A stretch of 64,000 nucleotides of DNA from Couchioplanes caeruleus (GCF_003751945.1 NZ_RJKL01000001.1:2418001-2482000), one strand, 5' to 3'. Positions 9,010 through 19,704 are shown, counted from the first letter of the stretch. Notes: generated by a model from the letters alone, not told the origin. Made by a program: numbers and translations.

Positions 9010-10437
9010 TCAGCCTTCCTTCTCGAACAACACCGTGCGGGTCCGAGGATCCGCCTCGGCCAGGCGTACCGTGATCCGCTGCCCCAGCGGCAGCTCACCC
9101 AGGCAGCGTGCCTGCACCGCGGGATCGTCGATGGCGACGGTCCCGCCGCGGGGGCGGGGCCGTCCGCCCGGCCGGGGCGGATCGTCGACGTCGAGCACAC
9201 CGGCCTCGAAGGTCTCGCCCACCCGGCCCGCAAGCAGCACCGCCTCGGTCAGCGCGACCGCGCCACGATCCGCGGCGGAGGCCACCCGATCGGTCGCGGC
9301 CATCGCCTCCGGCAGGCGCGGCAGCGCGGCGCGGGCCCACTCCGGCACGGCCGCGCCGGCGTGCAGCGCCAGGCACACCTCGGTCGCGTACCGGTCGGCG
9401 AGGCGGCGCAGCGGGGCGGTGACGTGCGCGTACGGGGCGCCCACCCCGCCGTGCCCGGTCTCGGCCGGCGGCGCACCGTCGAACGCCGTGTACGCCGCCC
9501 CGCGCAGCAACTCCGCCGCCTGGTCGAGGAAGGCGGCGCCGCGGGGATCGGCCGGGTCGACGGACGACACGACCGCGCCGACCTGCGCCTCACGCGGCCA
9601 CGTCACGCCGAGCGAGCCGGCGGCGGCCCGCAGCGCGGCGACGGCCTCGGGCTTGGCCGCGGGCATCGTGCGCAGCAGGCCCACCCCGCCGGCGAGCATC
9701 AGCGACGCGGCGGCCATGCCGGTGAGCAGCGAGATCTGCGCATTGTGCTCCTCCACCGGCAGCGGCGCGCGCAGCACCAGCCGCCACCCGTCGCCGTCGG
9801 GCTCGACCTCCTGCGCGGGCAGCGGCAGGTTGATCGCTCCCCGCCCGGCGGCCCGGGCGGCGAGCAGCCCACCGATCTCGGCCAGCAACGCGATCGGCTC
9901 CGGCGCGTCACCCGCCGCGACGGCGTCCTGAAGCCCCGCGTAGTCAAGCTTGGCGCGGCTGCGCACCCGCGCCCGTTCGAGCGCGACGGCGGCGATCGCC
10001 CCGTCCGCGTCGAGGTCGATCGTCCACAGCACCGCCGCGCGGTCGACGCCGGGCAGCAGACTGGCCGCATCCTCGCTGAGCACCGGCGGGTGCAGCGGAA
10101 CCTTGCCGTCGGGCAGGTAGATCGTCTGGCCGCGTACCCAGGTCTCGGCCTCCAGCGGGCCGCCGGGCCGCACGTAGCTCGCGACGTCGGCGATCGCGTA
10201 GCGAACCCGGTAACCCCCGTTCCGGCGGCTCAGGTGCATCGCCTGGTCCAGGTCGCGGGAGGTGGCCGGGTCGACGGTGACCAGGGGTACGTCGGTGCGG
10301 TCGGTCGCGGGCGGAGGCGTCGCCGCGGCCCGGTGCGCCTCGGCCAGCGCCTCGGCGGGGAACTCCCCGGCCAGGTTCAGCTCCTTGCGCAGCACGGAGA
10401 AGTCGATACTCGGAGCGATGACCCGTTTGATCGGCAC
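9010..10437 (-). CDS. RNB domain ribonuclease (RNase II/R family)
   Basis: This is a 475-residue protein with the RNB exoribonuclease catalytic domain. The metal-binding acidic cluster is TVDPATSRDLDQAMHL, followed by YAIADVASYV, LLPGVDRAAVLWTIDLD and a region ending APYAHVTAPLRRLADRY, which is the usual SPIRRYADL motif in this family. The N-terminal cold-shock domains of full RNase II are absent. The C-terminus (IDDPAVQARCLGELPLG onward) could be a short OB-like fold. It is therefore a short actinobacterial member that probably degrades RNA 3' to 5'. The GTG start is preceded by AGGAA. It is convergent with panB, with a one-base gap. Confidence 0.87.
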   Translation of the reverse strand: MPIKRVIAPSIDFSVLRKELNLAGEFPAEALAEAHRAAATPPPATDRTDVPLVTVDPATSRDLDQAMHLSRRNGGYRVRYAIADVASYVRPGGPLEAETWVRGQTIYLPDGKVPLHPPVLSEDAASLLPGVDRAAVLWTIDLDADGAIAAVALERARVRSRAKLDYAGLQDAVAAGDAPEPIALLAEIGGLLAARAAGRGAINLPLPAQEVEPDGDGWRLVLRAPLPVEEHNAQISLLTGMAAASLMLAGGVGLLRTMPAAKPEAVAALRAAAGSLGVTWPREAQVGAVVSSVDPADPRGAAFLDQAAELLRGAAYTAFDGAPPAETGHGGVGAPYAHVTAPLRRLADRYATEVCLALHAGAAVPEWARAALPRLPEAMAATDRVASAADRGAVALTEAVLLAGRVGETFEAGVLDVDDPPRPGGRPRPRGGTVAIDDPAVQARCLGELPLGQRITVRLAEADPRTRTVLFEKEG

Positions 10438-10454
10438 CGCTCATTCCTAACACG

Positions 10455-10490
10455 AACAGGGGCCGCACCCAGCCGGGTGCGGCCCCTGTT
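10455..10490 (-). terminator. Strong GC hairpin terminator of the histone-like gene
   Basis: A perfect 15-bp stem, AACAGGGGCCGCACC paired with GGTGCGGCCCCTGTT, encloses a 6-base loop. It sits just after the stop of the histone-like gene at 10513 and before the ribonuclease gene start. There is no clear U tract, as is common in high-GC actinobacteria. Confidence 0.8.
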
Positions 10491-10512
10491 CCGCAGGTGT
10501 CAGCGCATCGGG

Positions 10513-11757
10513 TCAGCGCTTGGCGGTCGCCTTGCGCGCCGGGGCCGCCGTCGCGGGCCGGGAGTTGCTCGCCGCGGTGGCCCGGCGTGCGGCCGCGGCG
10601 TTCGCGGGCGGCTTGACCCGGCCGGCGTTGGTGGCCGAGTTCTTCGTCATGGAGGCGGGCTTGGCGTTGCCGGCCTTACCCGCGCGCACCTTGGTGGCGG
10701 CGGCGTTGCCGGTCGCCCGGGTGGCGGTGGCCTTCGCCGCCGTCTTCTTCGCGACCGTCGTGGCCTTCGCCGCCGTCTTCTTCGCGACCGTCGTGGCCTT
10801 CGCCGCCGTCTTCTTCACGGCGGTCGTTGCCTTCGCCGCCGTCGACTTCGCCGGCGCCTTCTTCGCCATCGTCGACTTCGCCATCGTCGACTTCGCCGGC
10901 GCCTTCTTGGCCGGGGCCTTCTTCGCCATCGTCGACTTCGCCGCCGTCGACTTCGCCATCGTCGACTTCGCCATCGTCGACTTCGCCGGCGCCTTCTTGC
11001 CCGGGGCCTTCTTCGCCATCGTCGACTTCGCCGCCGCCTTCTTCGCGGTGGTCGCGGCCTTCACGGCCGTCGCCTTGGCCTTCGCCGCCGTCGCCGCGGC
11101 CTTCGCCGCCGTCGACTTCGCCGCCGTCGACTTCGCCGCCGTCGACTTCGCCGCCGTCGACTTCGCGGTCGTCGACTTGGTCGCAGTCTTGGTGGCGGGG
11201 GCCTTCTTCGCCGTCGTCTTGCTCGCCGGAGCCTTCTTCGCCGCCATCTTGCTCGCGGGGACCTTCTTCGCCGCCATCTTGCTCGCCGCGGTGCGGGCAC
11301 CGGAAGTCTTGCTCGCCGTGGCCTTGGGCGTGATGGCCGCGCCCATTCCGTTCTGGCCCGCCACGGCCTTGGTCGCGGCCGTCCTGCCGACCGTGGCCTT
11401 CTTGGCGGTGGCCTTGCTCGCGGTCGCCCTGGCGGCTGCCGGCTTGGTCGCGGTGGCCCTGGTCGCCGAGGCGGCCTTCCTGGTCGCGGTGGCGCGGCCC
11501 GCCACCGGCTTCGCCGTCGCCTTGGCGGCCGGCGATGCGCTCGCGGCACGCCTCGCGGGAGAAGTGGCCGCGGCTGCGGTGGCGGAGGCGCGCTTCGCCG
11601 TGGTGGCCGACGCGGCGGACGACACCGTGCCGGGCCGCTTGCCGGTGGTCGAGGTGGCGGCGGCGGTGCGCTTGGCGGCCGCCTGCTTGGTCGCGGCCGG
11701 GGCCGCGGCGGGTTTCTTGGCGACCCGGGTCGGGGCAGCCTTCTTGGTCACGGCCAT
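10513..11757 (-). CDS. Lysine/alanine-rich histone H1-like protein
   Basis: This 414-residue protein is composed almost wholly of Ala, Lys, Thr, Ser, Val and Met. Its middle third is built of short degenerate units such as AKSTMAKKAPAKK, TAAKSTAAKST and TVAKKTAAKAT, resembling the basic tail of histone H1 and of actinobacterial nucleoid proteins. Lysines every 3 to 5 residues imply DNA or RNA binding by charge. No folded HU domain is recognisable. The ATG at 11757 (MAVTKKAAPTRVAKK) has an AAGGAGGA site 7 bases upstream, which settles the start against a longer frame. Repeat number is likely to vary between strains. Confidence 0.82.
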   Translation of the reverse strand: MAVTKKAAPTRVAKKPAAAPAATKQAAAKRTAAATSTTGKRPGTVSSAASATTAKRASATAAAATSPARRAASASPAAKATAKPVAGRATATRKAASATRATATKPAAARATASKATAKKATVGRTAATKAVAGQNGMGAAITPKATASKTSGARTAASKMAAKKVPASKMAAKKAPASKTTAKKAPATKTATKSTTAKSTAAKSTAAKSTAAKSTAAKAAATAAKAKATAVKAATTAKKAAAKSTMAKKAPGKKAPAKSTMAKSTMAKSTAAKSTMAKKAPAKKAPAKSTMAKSTMAKKAPAKSTAAKATTAVKKTAAKATTVAKKTAAKATTVAKKTAAKATATRATGNAAATKVRAGKAGNAKPASMTKNSATNAGRVKPPANAAAARRATAASNSRPATAAPARKATAKR

Positions 11758-11843
11758 GGGGAACTTCCTCCTTGCGAATGACTGCGGGCTCGTCTCCGCC
11801 TGGAGACCGAAGATTCCGGCTTGGACACAGGGGTCGAGCCGGC

Positions 11844-12050
11844 CTAGCTGACCTCCCCGGTCCAGCGGGCATCCTCGGCATCCCACGCCGCATTGCGCTT
11901 CTCGACCGTCTCGAGCGCCCGCGTAGCGTCGTCAGCGGAGGCGTACGGACCGAGCCGGTGCTGGGCAGGACATACGCCATCCCCGGACTCGACCCGGTCA
12001 TGCCGGAGGCACCAGAAGTAGCCACCCCCGCCAGGCCCACTGTCGTTCAT
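11844..12050 (-). CDS. Small conserved hypothetical protein (SPOR-like C-terminus)
   Basis: This is a 68-residue protein if translated from the ATG at 12050 (MNDSGPGGGGYFWCLRHDRVE). It has two cysteines and a histidine (WCLRHDRVE, VCPAQHRLGPY), followed by a stretch resembling the end of a SPOR repeat (LGPYASADDATRALETVEKRNAAW). The frame is open back to 12116, but the upstream part has no ribosome site and unusual composition. Its role is unknown. It is encoded alone upstream of the histone-like gene. Confidence 0.6.
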   Translation of the reverse strand: MNDSGPGGGGYFWCLRHDRVESGDGVCPAQHRLGPYASADDATRALETVEKRNAAWDAEDARWTGEVS

Positions 12051-12151
12051 GCCATCACTGTGCACCTCAAACCGACCATGCGCTACCGATTCAGGCAAAA
12101 AGCCCCGTTTTTCCATAGTGGAGCGTCGAGAAGACCCCCCGAAGGAACGAC

Positions 12152-12187
12152 AAAAATGCCCCGCCCCACTTCTCAGTGGGACGGGGC
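12152..12187 (-). terminator. Rho-independent terminator of asd
   Basis: Read on the minus strand, a 13-bp stem with one mismatch (GCCCCGTCCCACT against AGTGGGGCGGGGC) is followed directly by ATTTTTGT. This is a canonical hairpin plus U tract about 35 bp after the asd stop, and the only terminator with a clear U tract noticed here. Confidence 0.88.
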
Positions 12188-12222
12188 TTATCGGTGTGAA
12201 GGGGCTTCCCAGTGGGACGGCC

Positions 12223-14105
<1,883 letters not shown>

Positions 14106-14109
<4 letters not shown>

Positions 14110-14714
14110 GCCGTCTTCGGCTTGTACGCCCAGTGCCACGGCTCGCGCGGCACGTTCTCCACGAAGCCGTACTTCTCGCCGTTGGCCCGCATCCACGCCT
14201 GCGCCTTGGAGTTCAGGTCGAGGTCGGTCGCCATGCCCCAGCCGTGCTCGCTGGTGCCGGGCTTGGCGGCGAGCCCGCCCTGCGAGTACAGCCCCTTGCG
14301 CCGCGCGACGTCGACCTGCTCTTCGTAGGAGCGGTACGAGTCGGTGATGCCGATGGTGACACCCTGCGCCTTGGCGTCGGCGATCATCTGGTTCAGCGAC
14401 TCGGCGGCGGGCGCCCAGAGCTTGTGGTTGGTGTTGCCGACCCTGCCCAGCGCGTTCGCCGGAATCTTGCCGTTGCCGTACGCGGCCAGCTCGGTCGGAA
14501 TCCCCTTGCTGTTCAACGTGTACGACTTGTTCGACGCGCCGGCGGTCTGGGTGCCCATCGCGTCGGCGAGCGCCGAGGCGAACGAGGCTCCCGAGGCCGA
14601 CGTGGTGCCTGTGGCCGGCGAGGCGCTTGTCGTCTTCGTCGCCTGCTGGGTCTGCAAGGCGAGGATCCGGCTCTGGATGTCCGCGATCCGGTTGTTGACG
14701 CCCTCGATTCCCAC
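14106..14714 (-). CDS. M15 family D-alanyl-D-alanine carboxypeptidase (VanY-like), flagellar-cluster type N-terminus
   Basis: This 202-residue zinc peptidase has the M15B/VanY motifs TDSYRSYEEQ, SEHGWGMATDLD (His and Asp zinc ligands) and EPWHW (catalytic Glu/His). These enzymes trim D-Ala from peptidoglycan peptides. There is no signal peptide. The N-terminus (GIEGVNNRIADIQSRI, then a Ser/Thr/Ala linker and FASALADAMG) resembles the export segment on muralytic enzymes in actinobacterial flagellar loci as I know them. That link is an inference. The GTG at 14714 is favoured by GGAGG seven bases upstream over the earlier GTG at 14723. Confidence 0.83.
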
Positions 14715-14786
14715 AGCGACCACCTCCGCACTACGACGCCTGACCCCTGCCTCTTCGGCGCAACCCGAAGAAGCCTGAGCGGCAAC

Positions 14787-15923
14787 TCAGCCGATCGCGA
14801 CCGGCTGGCGTACCTCGTTGCCCTCGATCCGGTCCTTGACCTCCAGGTCGAGCTCCGAGGTGCGGTCCGTCCGGTTCGGCAGCAGGTTGGTGACCAGCAC
14901 GAGCAGGCATCCGATGCCCGCGTACAGCGCCAGCACCAGCAGCGGCCCGCCGATCGGCGCTTGCGGGAAGTAGAGGTCGTAGCGGACCGCCTGCACGCCC
15001 GCGCCGGTCGGCAGGTTCTCGCCGAGCACGCGACCGAACGAGGGCAGGAACTCCGGCAGGATGCTGGCGCCGCTGATCACCGTACCGATGGTGAAGTAGA
15101 CGGCGCCGAGAAGCGCCCCGGCCGGACCGATGAGGGCGACCGCGCCCGCGGTCGACCCGGTGATCGCGAGCGAGACCAGCGCGAAGATCCCGAACATCGC
15201 GGCATGGTCGGCGCCCGCACCGACACCGAACCAGCTCATCGACCACAGCACGACGGCGGCCGAGGCCAGCGCATACACGATCAGCGTGGCCAGATGTCCC
15301 AGCCCGCGCGCCCAGGAGCGGCGGGTGCGCGGAATGAGCCGGCCGAGCCCGACGGAGGCGATGGTCCCGCCGAGGGCGAGCGCCTGGGTGAGGAAGCCGA
15401 GCGAGGCACCGTTGACGTCGTCGGGAGGCAGCGGCACCACGTCCGTGATGGGCGGTGGCGTGTTCAGGACCCTCGCCTCGGCGACGGAGATCGTGTCACC
15501 CTTCGCGGCCAGGGCGGCGAGCTGCTGACCATTCTGCTGGGCGATGACGGAGGTGTAGGTGGTCCGCAGCAGCGTGGCCGCCGCTGGACCCGCGGCGCCG
15601 GCGACGTACAGATGAGGCTGCGCGGCGGTGACGTCGACGCCGCCGTACACGTCGCGGCGTTTGATCGCGGTCTGCAACTCGGCAGCGGAGGGGTAGACGC
15701 TCACCTCGAAAACGCCGTCGCGCTCCAGGAGATCAAGGATCGCGGCCTGCTTGGCCGCCGGCGACACCAGCCCGACCGGCACGTCATGCGGCATCGCCCG
15801 ATGGCCCATCCCCAGGTAGTAGGCGGTCAAGGCGAGCTGAACAAGAGCACCGGCCAGACAGACCACCACAGCGAACCGGCGGAACTGCCGCACCGATTTG
15901 ATCTGATTGTCCTCATCTGTCAT
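14787..15923 (-). CDS. Multi-pass membrane protein, ABC-2/YhgE-like topology
   Basis: This 378-residue protein has one transmembrane helix near the N-terminus (about residues 17-38), an extracytoplasmic domain of about 150 residues, then five hydrophobic segments and a short acidic tail. That topology matches ABC-2-type permeases and YhgE/Pip-like proteins, in which a large external loop separates TM1 from the membrane core. No ATPase is adjacent, so transport is not shown. The ATG at 15923 gives MTDEDNQIKSVRQF. It lies 72 bp upstream of the peptidase on the same strand. The upstream intergenic stretch is repeat-rich. Confidence 0.7.
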   Translation of the reverse strand: MTDEDNQIKSVRQFRRFAVVVCLAGALVQLALTAYYLGMGHRAMPHDVPVGLVSPAAKQAAILDLLERDGVFEVSVYPSAAELQTAIKRRDVYGGVDVTAAQPHLYVAGAAGPAAATLLRTTYTSVIAQQNGQQLAALAAKGDTISVAEARVLNTPPPITDVVPLPPDDVNGASLGFLTQALALGGTIASVGLGRLIPRTRRSWARGLGHLATLIVYALASAAVVLWSMSWFGVGAGADHAAMFGIFALVSLAITGSTAGAVALIGPAGALLGAVYFTIGTVISGASILPEFLPSFGRVLGENLPTGAGVQAVRYDLYFPQAPIGGPLLVLALYAGIGCLLVLVTNLLPNRTDRTSELDLEVKDRIEGNEVRQPVAIG

Positions 15924-16073
15924 GACCCCAGCATCGCGGACGCCGCAACCGCCCGCAGGTGATCGTCCACCAAGCTCCGCGACGCGGCCCGGCCAGGTGG
16001 GACCCGGGCTCATCCCATAAGTACGGGTCGAGGCCCCCCAACCGCAACACCGCCCACCGGCTACACGGGTCAC

Positions 16074-16118
16074 TCCGCACTGACGCCTTCCGCACTGACG
16101 CCTTCCGCACTGACGACC
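16074..16118. repeat. 15-bp tandem repeat, three copies
   Basis: The unit TCCGCACTGACGCCT occurs at 16074-16088 and 16089-16103, with a third copy at 16104-16118 ending GACC. It lies in the 326-bp gene-free stretch between the membrane protein start (15923) and the dehydratase stop (16250). Confidence 0.9.
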
Positions 16119-16187
16119 CTCCGCGGCGCCGCGCCAACGAATCCCGCGCGCCGGTGCCAGCCATCCCGCGCTGATGTCGCCGGTCCC

Positions 16188-16252
16188 CGCGCGCGGGTAT
16201 CTGGCCATCGTCGCGCGCGGGTGCTGGATCTTCCGCGCGCGGGTGCTGTTCA
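16188..16252. repeat. Tandem repeat abutting the dehydratase stop codon
   Basis: CGCGCGCGGGT begins at 16188, 16212 and 16234, the last two copies extending to GTGCTG, with periods of 24 and 22 bp. The copy nearest the gene ends two bases from the TCA that is the dehydratase stop codon on the minus strand. Confidence 0.75.
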
Positions 16253-17164
16253 GGCGAGGTCCGTGGGATCCGTGTTCGCGCCGCAGAGCAGGACGATCAC
16301 CCGTTCGCCGGGCTCCTGGACGTATGCGCCAGAGGTGAGCGCGGCCTGGGCCACGGCCGTGCCGTGCTCCACTGCGACGCGGTAGTCCTCCCACAGCCGG
16401 CGGCGCGCCTCGACGATGGCCTGATCGTCGACGAGCACCGACGTCAGCCCGGCCGCGACGGCGGTCTCCACGGCGATGGCACCGGCCCGGCGCGCGCCGA
16501 GCGAATCGGCGGCCACCCCCGAGACGGGCACGTCCACGGGTTCCCCAACCTCCAGGGCGGCGTTCAGCGCCCGGGCCGTACGCGGCTCGACGGCTACCAC
16601 CTTGGCCCGGCCGTGGACCGCCGCGGCGACCCCCGCGATCAGGCCGCCCCCGCCGACGGCCACCAGCACGGTGTCGAAGCCGCCGGGCGCCTGCTCCAGC
16701 AACTCCAGCCCCACCGTGCCGTTGCCCGCGACCATGTCCGGATCGTCGTACGCATGACAGAACAGCGCGCCGGTGTGATCGGCCCGCACGATCGCGGCGG
16801 CGTACGCCTCGGCGTACTCGTCTCCGGCCTGGACGACGTGCGCACCCAGCTTGGCCAACTTGGCGACCTTCACCGGCGGAGCGGTGACCGGCACGTAGAT
16901 CTCGGCCGGCACCCCCAGCTCCCGCGCGGCGTACGCGGCCGCAAGACCCGCGTTGCCGCCGGAGGCGGCGATGACTCCGGCGGCGGGAAGGCCCGCCTCG
17001 GCCGCCACCAGGATCTTGTTCAGCATGCCGCGGGTCTTGAACGATCCGGCATGCTGCACCAGCTCGAGCTTGTAGCCGACCGAGCCGTCGAACAGCACAG
17101 GCGTCCGCCGGACGCGGCCCTCGAGACGCCGGGCCGCTGCTTCGATCGCTTCGCGCGGGATCAC
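16250..17164 (-). CDS. Threonine/serine dehydratase-like PLP enzyme
   Basis: This is a 304-residue fold-type II PLP enzyme. The cofactor lysine is in GSFKTRGMLN (about residue 43), the substrate loop is AASGGNAGLAAAYAA, and the phosphate-binding glycine loop is VAVGGGGLIAGVAAA. It aligns with catabolic threonine dehydratases and serine racemases but lacks the C-terminal ACT regulatory domain. It could deaminate threonine or serine. Several hydroxy-amino-acid lyases share this form, so substrate is not certain. It is probably a single-gene unit, with a GTG start. Tandem repeats flank both ends of the gene. Confidence 0.82.
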   Translation of the reverse strand: MIPREAIEAAARRLEGRVRRTPVLFDGSVGYKLELVQHAGSFKTRGMLNKILVAAEAGLPAAGVIAASGGNAGLAAAYAARELGVPAEIYVPVTAPPVKVAKLAKLGAHVVQAGDEYAEAYAAAIVRADHTGALFCHAYDDPDMVAGNGTVGLELLEQAPGGFDTVLVAVGGGGLIAGVAAAVHGRAKVVAVEPRTARALNAALEVGEPVDVPVSGVAADSLGARRAGAIAVETAVAAGLTSVLVDDQAIVEARRRLWEDYRVAVEHGTAVAQAALTSGAYVQEPGERVIVLLCGANTDPTDLA

Positions 17165-17229
17165 CGATCCGTTCTACACCACACCGACCGGCTGTGCGCC
17201 TGGACATGGCCCGTCCCGCTGCGCCGCGG

Positions 17230-17337
17230 CCGGTCCGGTCACGCCGCCGCCGTCCTGCACCCGCTTTGGGCCGGTCCGGTCACGCGGCGGCCGTCCTGCA
17301 CCCGCTTTGGGCCGGTCCGGTCACGCGGCGGCCGTCT
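17230..17337. repeat. 41-bp tandem repeat duplicating the 3' end of the GAPDH-like gene
   Basis: The unit beginning CCGGTCCGGTCACGCGGCGG starts at 17230, 17271 and 17312. The third, partial copy is the end of the GAPDH-like gene: its TCA is the stop codon and CGCGGCGGCCGTCTTGTA encodes the last residues. The two downstream copies therefore repeat the stop codon and last codons followed by 3' flank. Confidence 0.9.
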
Positions 17338-18382
17338 TGTAGAGGATGCCCGCCGGCACGGGCTTACGTTCCCCCACCAGGCGGGAGAGGTCGAGCAGGC
17401 GGTGGGAGAAGCCCCATTCGTTGTCGAACCAGCCGCGCACCTTGACGCCGCCGTCGCCCGTGGTCTGGGTGCCGGACGGGTCGAACAGGCAGGACGCCGG
17501 GTTGTCGCGGACGTCGATCGAGACCGTGGGGTCCGGCTCGAAGTCGATCAGCCCGCGCATCGGACCGGCCGCCGCCTCGGCCATCGCGTGGTTCACCTCG
17601 TCGACGCTGACCGGCCGGTCGGTCTGGCCGCCGAGTTCGGCGAGGGAGCCGATCGGGGTCGGTACGCAGTAGTAGCTGTAGCGCACCTCGCCGAGCCGCG
17701 GCAGCGCGACGCTCACCAGATCGCCGCTGACGTGGTCGTGCGGGATGATGCTCTCGGTCGCGGCCCGGCCCAGCCGGGGGTCGTCGCGCGAGGTGCCGGA
17801 GGTGGTGTCGTGCACACGCTGCCAGCCCTGGGCCGCGAGCACCACCGAGGTCTGCACGCTGCGCAGGCCGAAGCGGTCGAGCAGCACCTTGGCCATGACC
17901 GACAGGGCGTTGACCCCGCAGGAGGCGGGCGAGATCACGTCGTGGTGGACCGGGTCGTATATGTCGTGGTTGACGCCGAAGACCAGGACCGCGTCCGGGT
18001 CGTCCGCGGACGCGCTGATCACGACCTTCCGGGCACCGCCGTGGGTGATGTGGGTGCGCGCGACGTCGCCCCTGCGGAACTGGCCGGTGGCCTCGATGAC
18101 CACGTCGACGCCGGCGTCGGCCCACGGGACCCGGCCCGGCTGCGCCTCCTGGTAGGTCCAGAGTGGACGGTCGTTGACGATGAGTTGCCCACCCACCGTG
18201 TCGACCGTGCCGGCGAATCGGCCGCGGAGGCTGTCGCGTTTCAACGCATGTGCCAATCTGTCCGGCGACGCGATGTCATTAATGGCGGCAACTGTGATTC
18301 CCGAAGCGGGCGCGGCGCTGATGATGCGCATCACGGATCGCCCGATGCGACCGAAGCCGTTGATGCCGATCCTGACAGTCAC
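17321..18382 (-). CDS. Atypical glyceraldehyde-3-phosphate dehydrogenase paralogue
   Basis: This 353-residue protein has the GAPDH fold, with the NAD-binding GINGFGRIGR at the N-terminus and WFDNEWGFSHRLLDL near the C-terminus. Cys155 is present, but its context is PASCGVNALSV instead of ASCTTNCLAP. The catalytic His expected in TTVHAYT is replaced (TSVVLAAQ, about residues 178-185), and the phosphate-site Arg of RVPTP is Cys (CVPTP). Phosphorylating GAPDH activity is therefore doubtful, and a specialised dehydrogenase or a non-catalytic role is possible. The GTG start at 18382 is fixed by GAGGAG six bases upstream. Confidence 0.8.
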   Translation of the reverse strand: MTVRIGINGFGRIGRSVMRIISAAPASGITVAAINDIASPDRLAHALKRDSLRGRFAGTVDTVGGQLIVNDRPLWTYQEAQPGRVPWADAGVDVVIEATGQFRRGDVARTHITHGGARKVVISASADDPDAVLVFGVNHDIYDPVHHDVISPASCGVNALSVMAKVLLDRFGLRSVQTSVVLAAQGWQRVHDTTSGTSRDDPRLGRAATESIIPHDHVSGDLVSVALPRLGEVRYSYYCVPTPIGSLAELGGQTDRPVSVDEVNHAMAEAAAGPMRGLIDFEPDPTVSIDVRDNPASCLFDPSGTQTTGDGGVKVRGWFDNEWGFSHRLLDLSRLVGERKPVPAGILYKTAAA

Positions 18383-18488
18383 CAAGCACTCCTCGCAGCC
18401 GCTCCGACTACCTCTGCACTTCGCGCCGCGACCGTACTGGAAGTCATCCCAGCAAGCACCCGACGTCACATATCAGACACTATGAGTA

Positions 18489-18499
18489 TGCAAGTTGCA
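18489..18499. promoter_or_regulatory. Palindrome TGCAAGTTGCA upstream of the GAPDH-like gene
   Basis: TGCAA-G-TTGCA lies about 107 bp upstream of the GTG start. Its reverse complement recurs once in an intergenic region of the window, between the XRE and primase-polymerase genes (33423-33433). It sits inside a larger pair of 9-bp inverted repeats, TGAGTATGC (18483) and GCATACTCA (18522). It is a candidate regulator site; no footprint is known to me. Confidence 0.4.
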
Positions 18500-19121
18500 C
18501 GTCAACTCGAGCAGTCGCAGGGCATACTCACAACCCCGCGTTCCGGTGTCAAGGCGCCGGCGGACCCGCCCGTACTCAGCGGATGATCTCTTATGGATTT
18601 GGTTGCCCACCTGCAATTTCTGCCCAAAGACAGCATGATCGCAACCCCCGGCCGGGTCCATCTGAGTAGGGCCTCGATCGTCGAGACCGGACAGAACGTA
18701 CCGACGGTCGTCGATGCATTCCGTCACAGTCGCAACCATCGTGCCACGCGGACATCACCGCAGCTCAATCCGTTTCGCCGGTACCATTCCGCACCCTCGG
18801 TGCCGATTTCAAGACCCGAATTTTCCACGGCGACGCGGTACGGTGACCATTCAATCAGCCAGCCACCACGCGGTACCACAGAAGAACTGCGACCGACCGC
18901 CGGCCCCCGGAACCCGATTTTCCACCGTCCGCCCTATCCGATTCACGAAAATTTAATGAACGACATCACGGTCAGACTTTTTGCCCGCTGACCGAGCATC
19001 CCGCCCACGCCGACACCGGGGCCACGCACACCGTCACCCCGTTGTCGGCCCCGCGTCGACTGCCGCACACCCCCATGCCGACCCAGGCGGAACACCACCT
19101 GCGGTGCCGACCGGAGCGAAC
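18500..19121. other. Gene-free stretch upstream of the GAPDH-like gene
   Basis: These roughly 620 bp have no frame with convincing codon use, ribosome site or recognisable motif on either strand. The stretch is locally less GC-rich than its surroundings (for example around 18780-18980). It may hold the GAPDH-like promoter or a decayed gene. I see nothing more definite. Confidence 0.5.
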
Positions 19122-19526
19122 TCAGACCAGCACGGCCAGCGACTCAACCCCGGCGGCAAAGAAGTAGTAGACGGCATGACCCTGATGCCGCACCAGCAAC
19201 CGGCCAACCTCTTCCCGCTGCCGCCGAGTGGAGGGCACCAGGACCAGCGAGTGCCCTCGGCGCAGACCTTCCACGTACAGATGCATGATCGTCGCATCGC
19301 TGCCCCAGTCGCGCAGCCGGCAGCGGTCCGGATGGCGCGGGCGTGCCTCGACGGCGGCGAAGCCTGCCTCACGCAGCGAGGTCACGGCCGCGCGGGCGCA
19401 CTGGCGATCGGGCAGAAGCCCGGCGACGGAATCGGCGGGACGGCTCACGAACTCGGGATCGTCCGGCGGGATCGTCACACTCGCCCCGTGCGGGACCATC
19501 GTGCTCGCGTCCGGCGGGATCATCAC
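19122..19526 (-). CDS. YflT-like (general stress protein 17M) domain protein
   Basis: This 134-residue protein matches the pattern of heat-induced stress proteins of the YflT/GS17M type. It has a Pro/Asp-rich lead, then DRQCARAAVTSLREAGF, MHLYVEGLRRGHSLVLVP, REEVGRLLVRHQGHAVYYF and a hydrophobic end. It is probably a small cytoplasmic stress protein, with biochemical role unknown. The ATG at 19526 has AGGAGG eight bases upstream. The gene stands alone. Confidence 0.65.
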   Translation of the reverse strand: MMIPPDASTMVPHGASVTIPPDDPEFVSRPADSVAGLLPDRQCARAAVTSLREAGFAAVEARPRHPDRCRLRDWGSDATIMHLYVEGLRRGHSLVLVPSTRRQREEVGRLLVRHQGHAVYYFFAAGVESLAVLV

Positions 19527-19656
19527 GCTCGCCTCCTGCGTAACGGCCTGCCCCGCAGCCTAGGGAGCGCACCCGAGCGCCGGAACGCGCCAGCCGGATG
19601 CCCGACACAGCCACCCTCCCCGGTTGCGCGCCTCTGCCTGACCCCGCATCATCGCC

Positions 19657-19704
19657 ACTCCCGGACTCCCGGACTCCCGGACTCCCGGACTCCCGGACTC
19701 CCGA
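19657..19704. repeat. 8-bp tandem repeat, six copies
   Basis: Five perfect copies of ACTCCCGG from 19657 to 19696 are followed by one copy ending in A. They lie in the 310-bp gene-free stretch downstream of the 77-residue gene. The rest of that stretch (19705-19835) is GC-rich with short CCCGG/CCGGG motifs and no gene. Confidence 0.9.

Noticed and set aside
4839..9233. 1464-codon minus-strand open frame
   Set aside because: It spans glutamine synthetase, nadE and panB in the wrong frames, a common artefact of GC-rich DNA.
10740..11300. Short repeats resembling a CRISPR array
   Set aside because: The units are unequal and run continuously without spacers. They encode Lys/Ala repeats in a protein.
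10676..12040. Minus-strand open frame full of DGGEGH-type repeats
   Set aside because: It is the histone-like gene read in another frame. The Lys/Ala frame has the ribosome site and the family composition.
17230..17337. Repeat array as a mobile or CRISPR element
   Set aside because: The units are adjacent without spacers and derive from the 3' end of the gene next to them.
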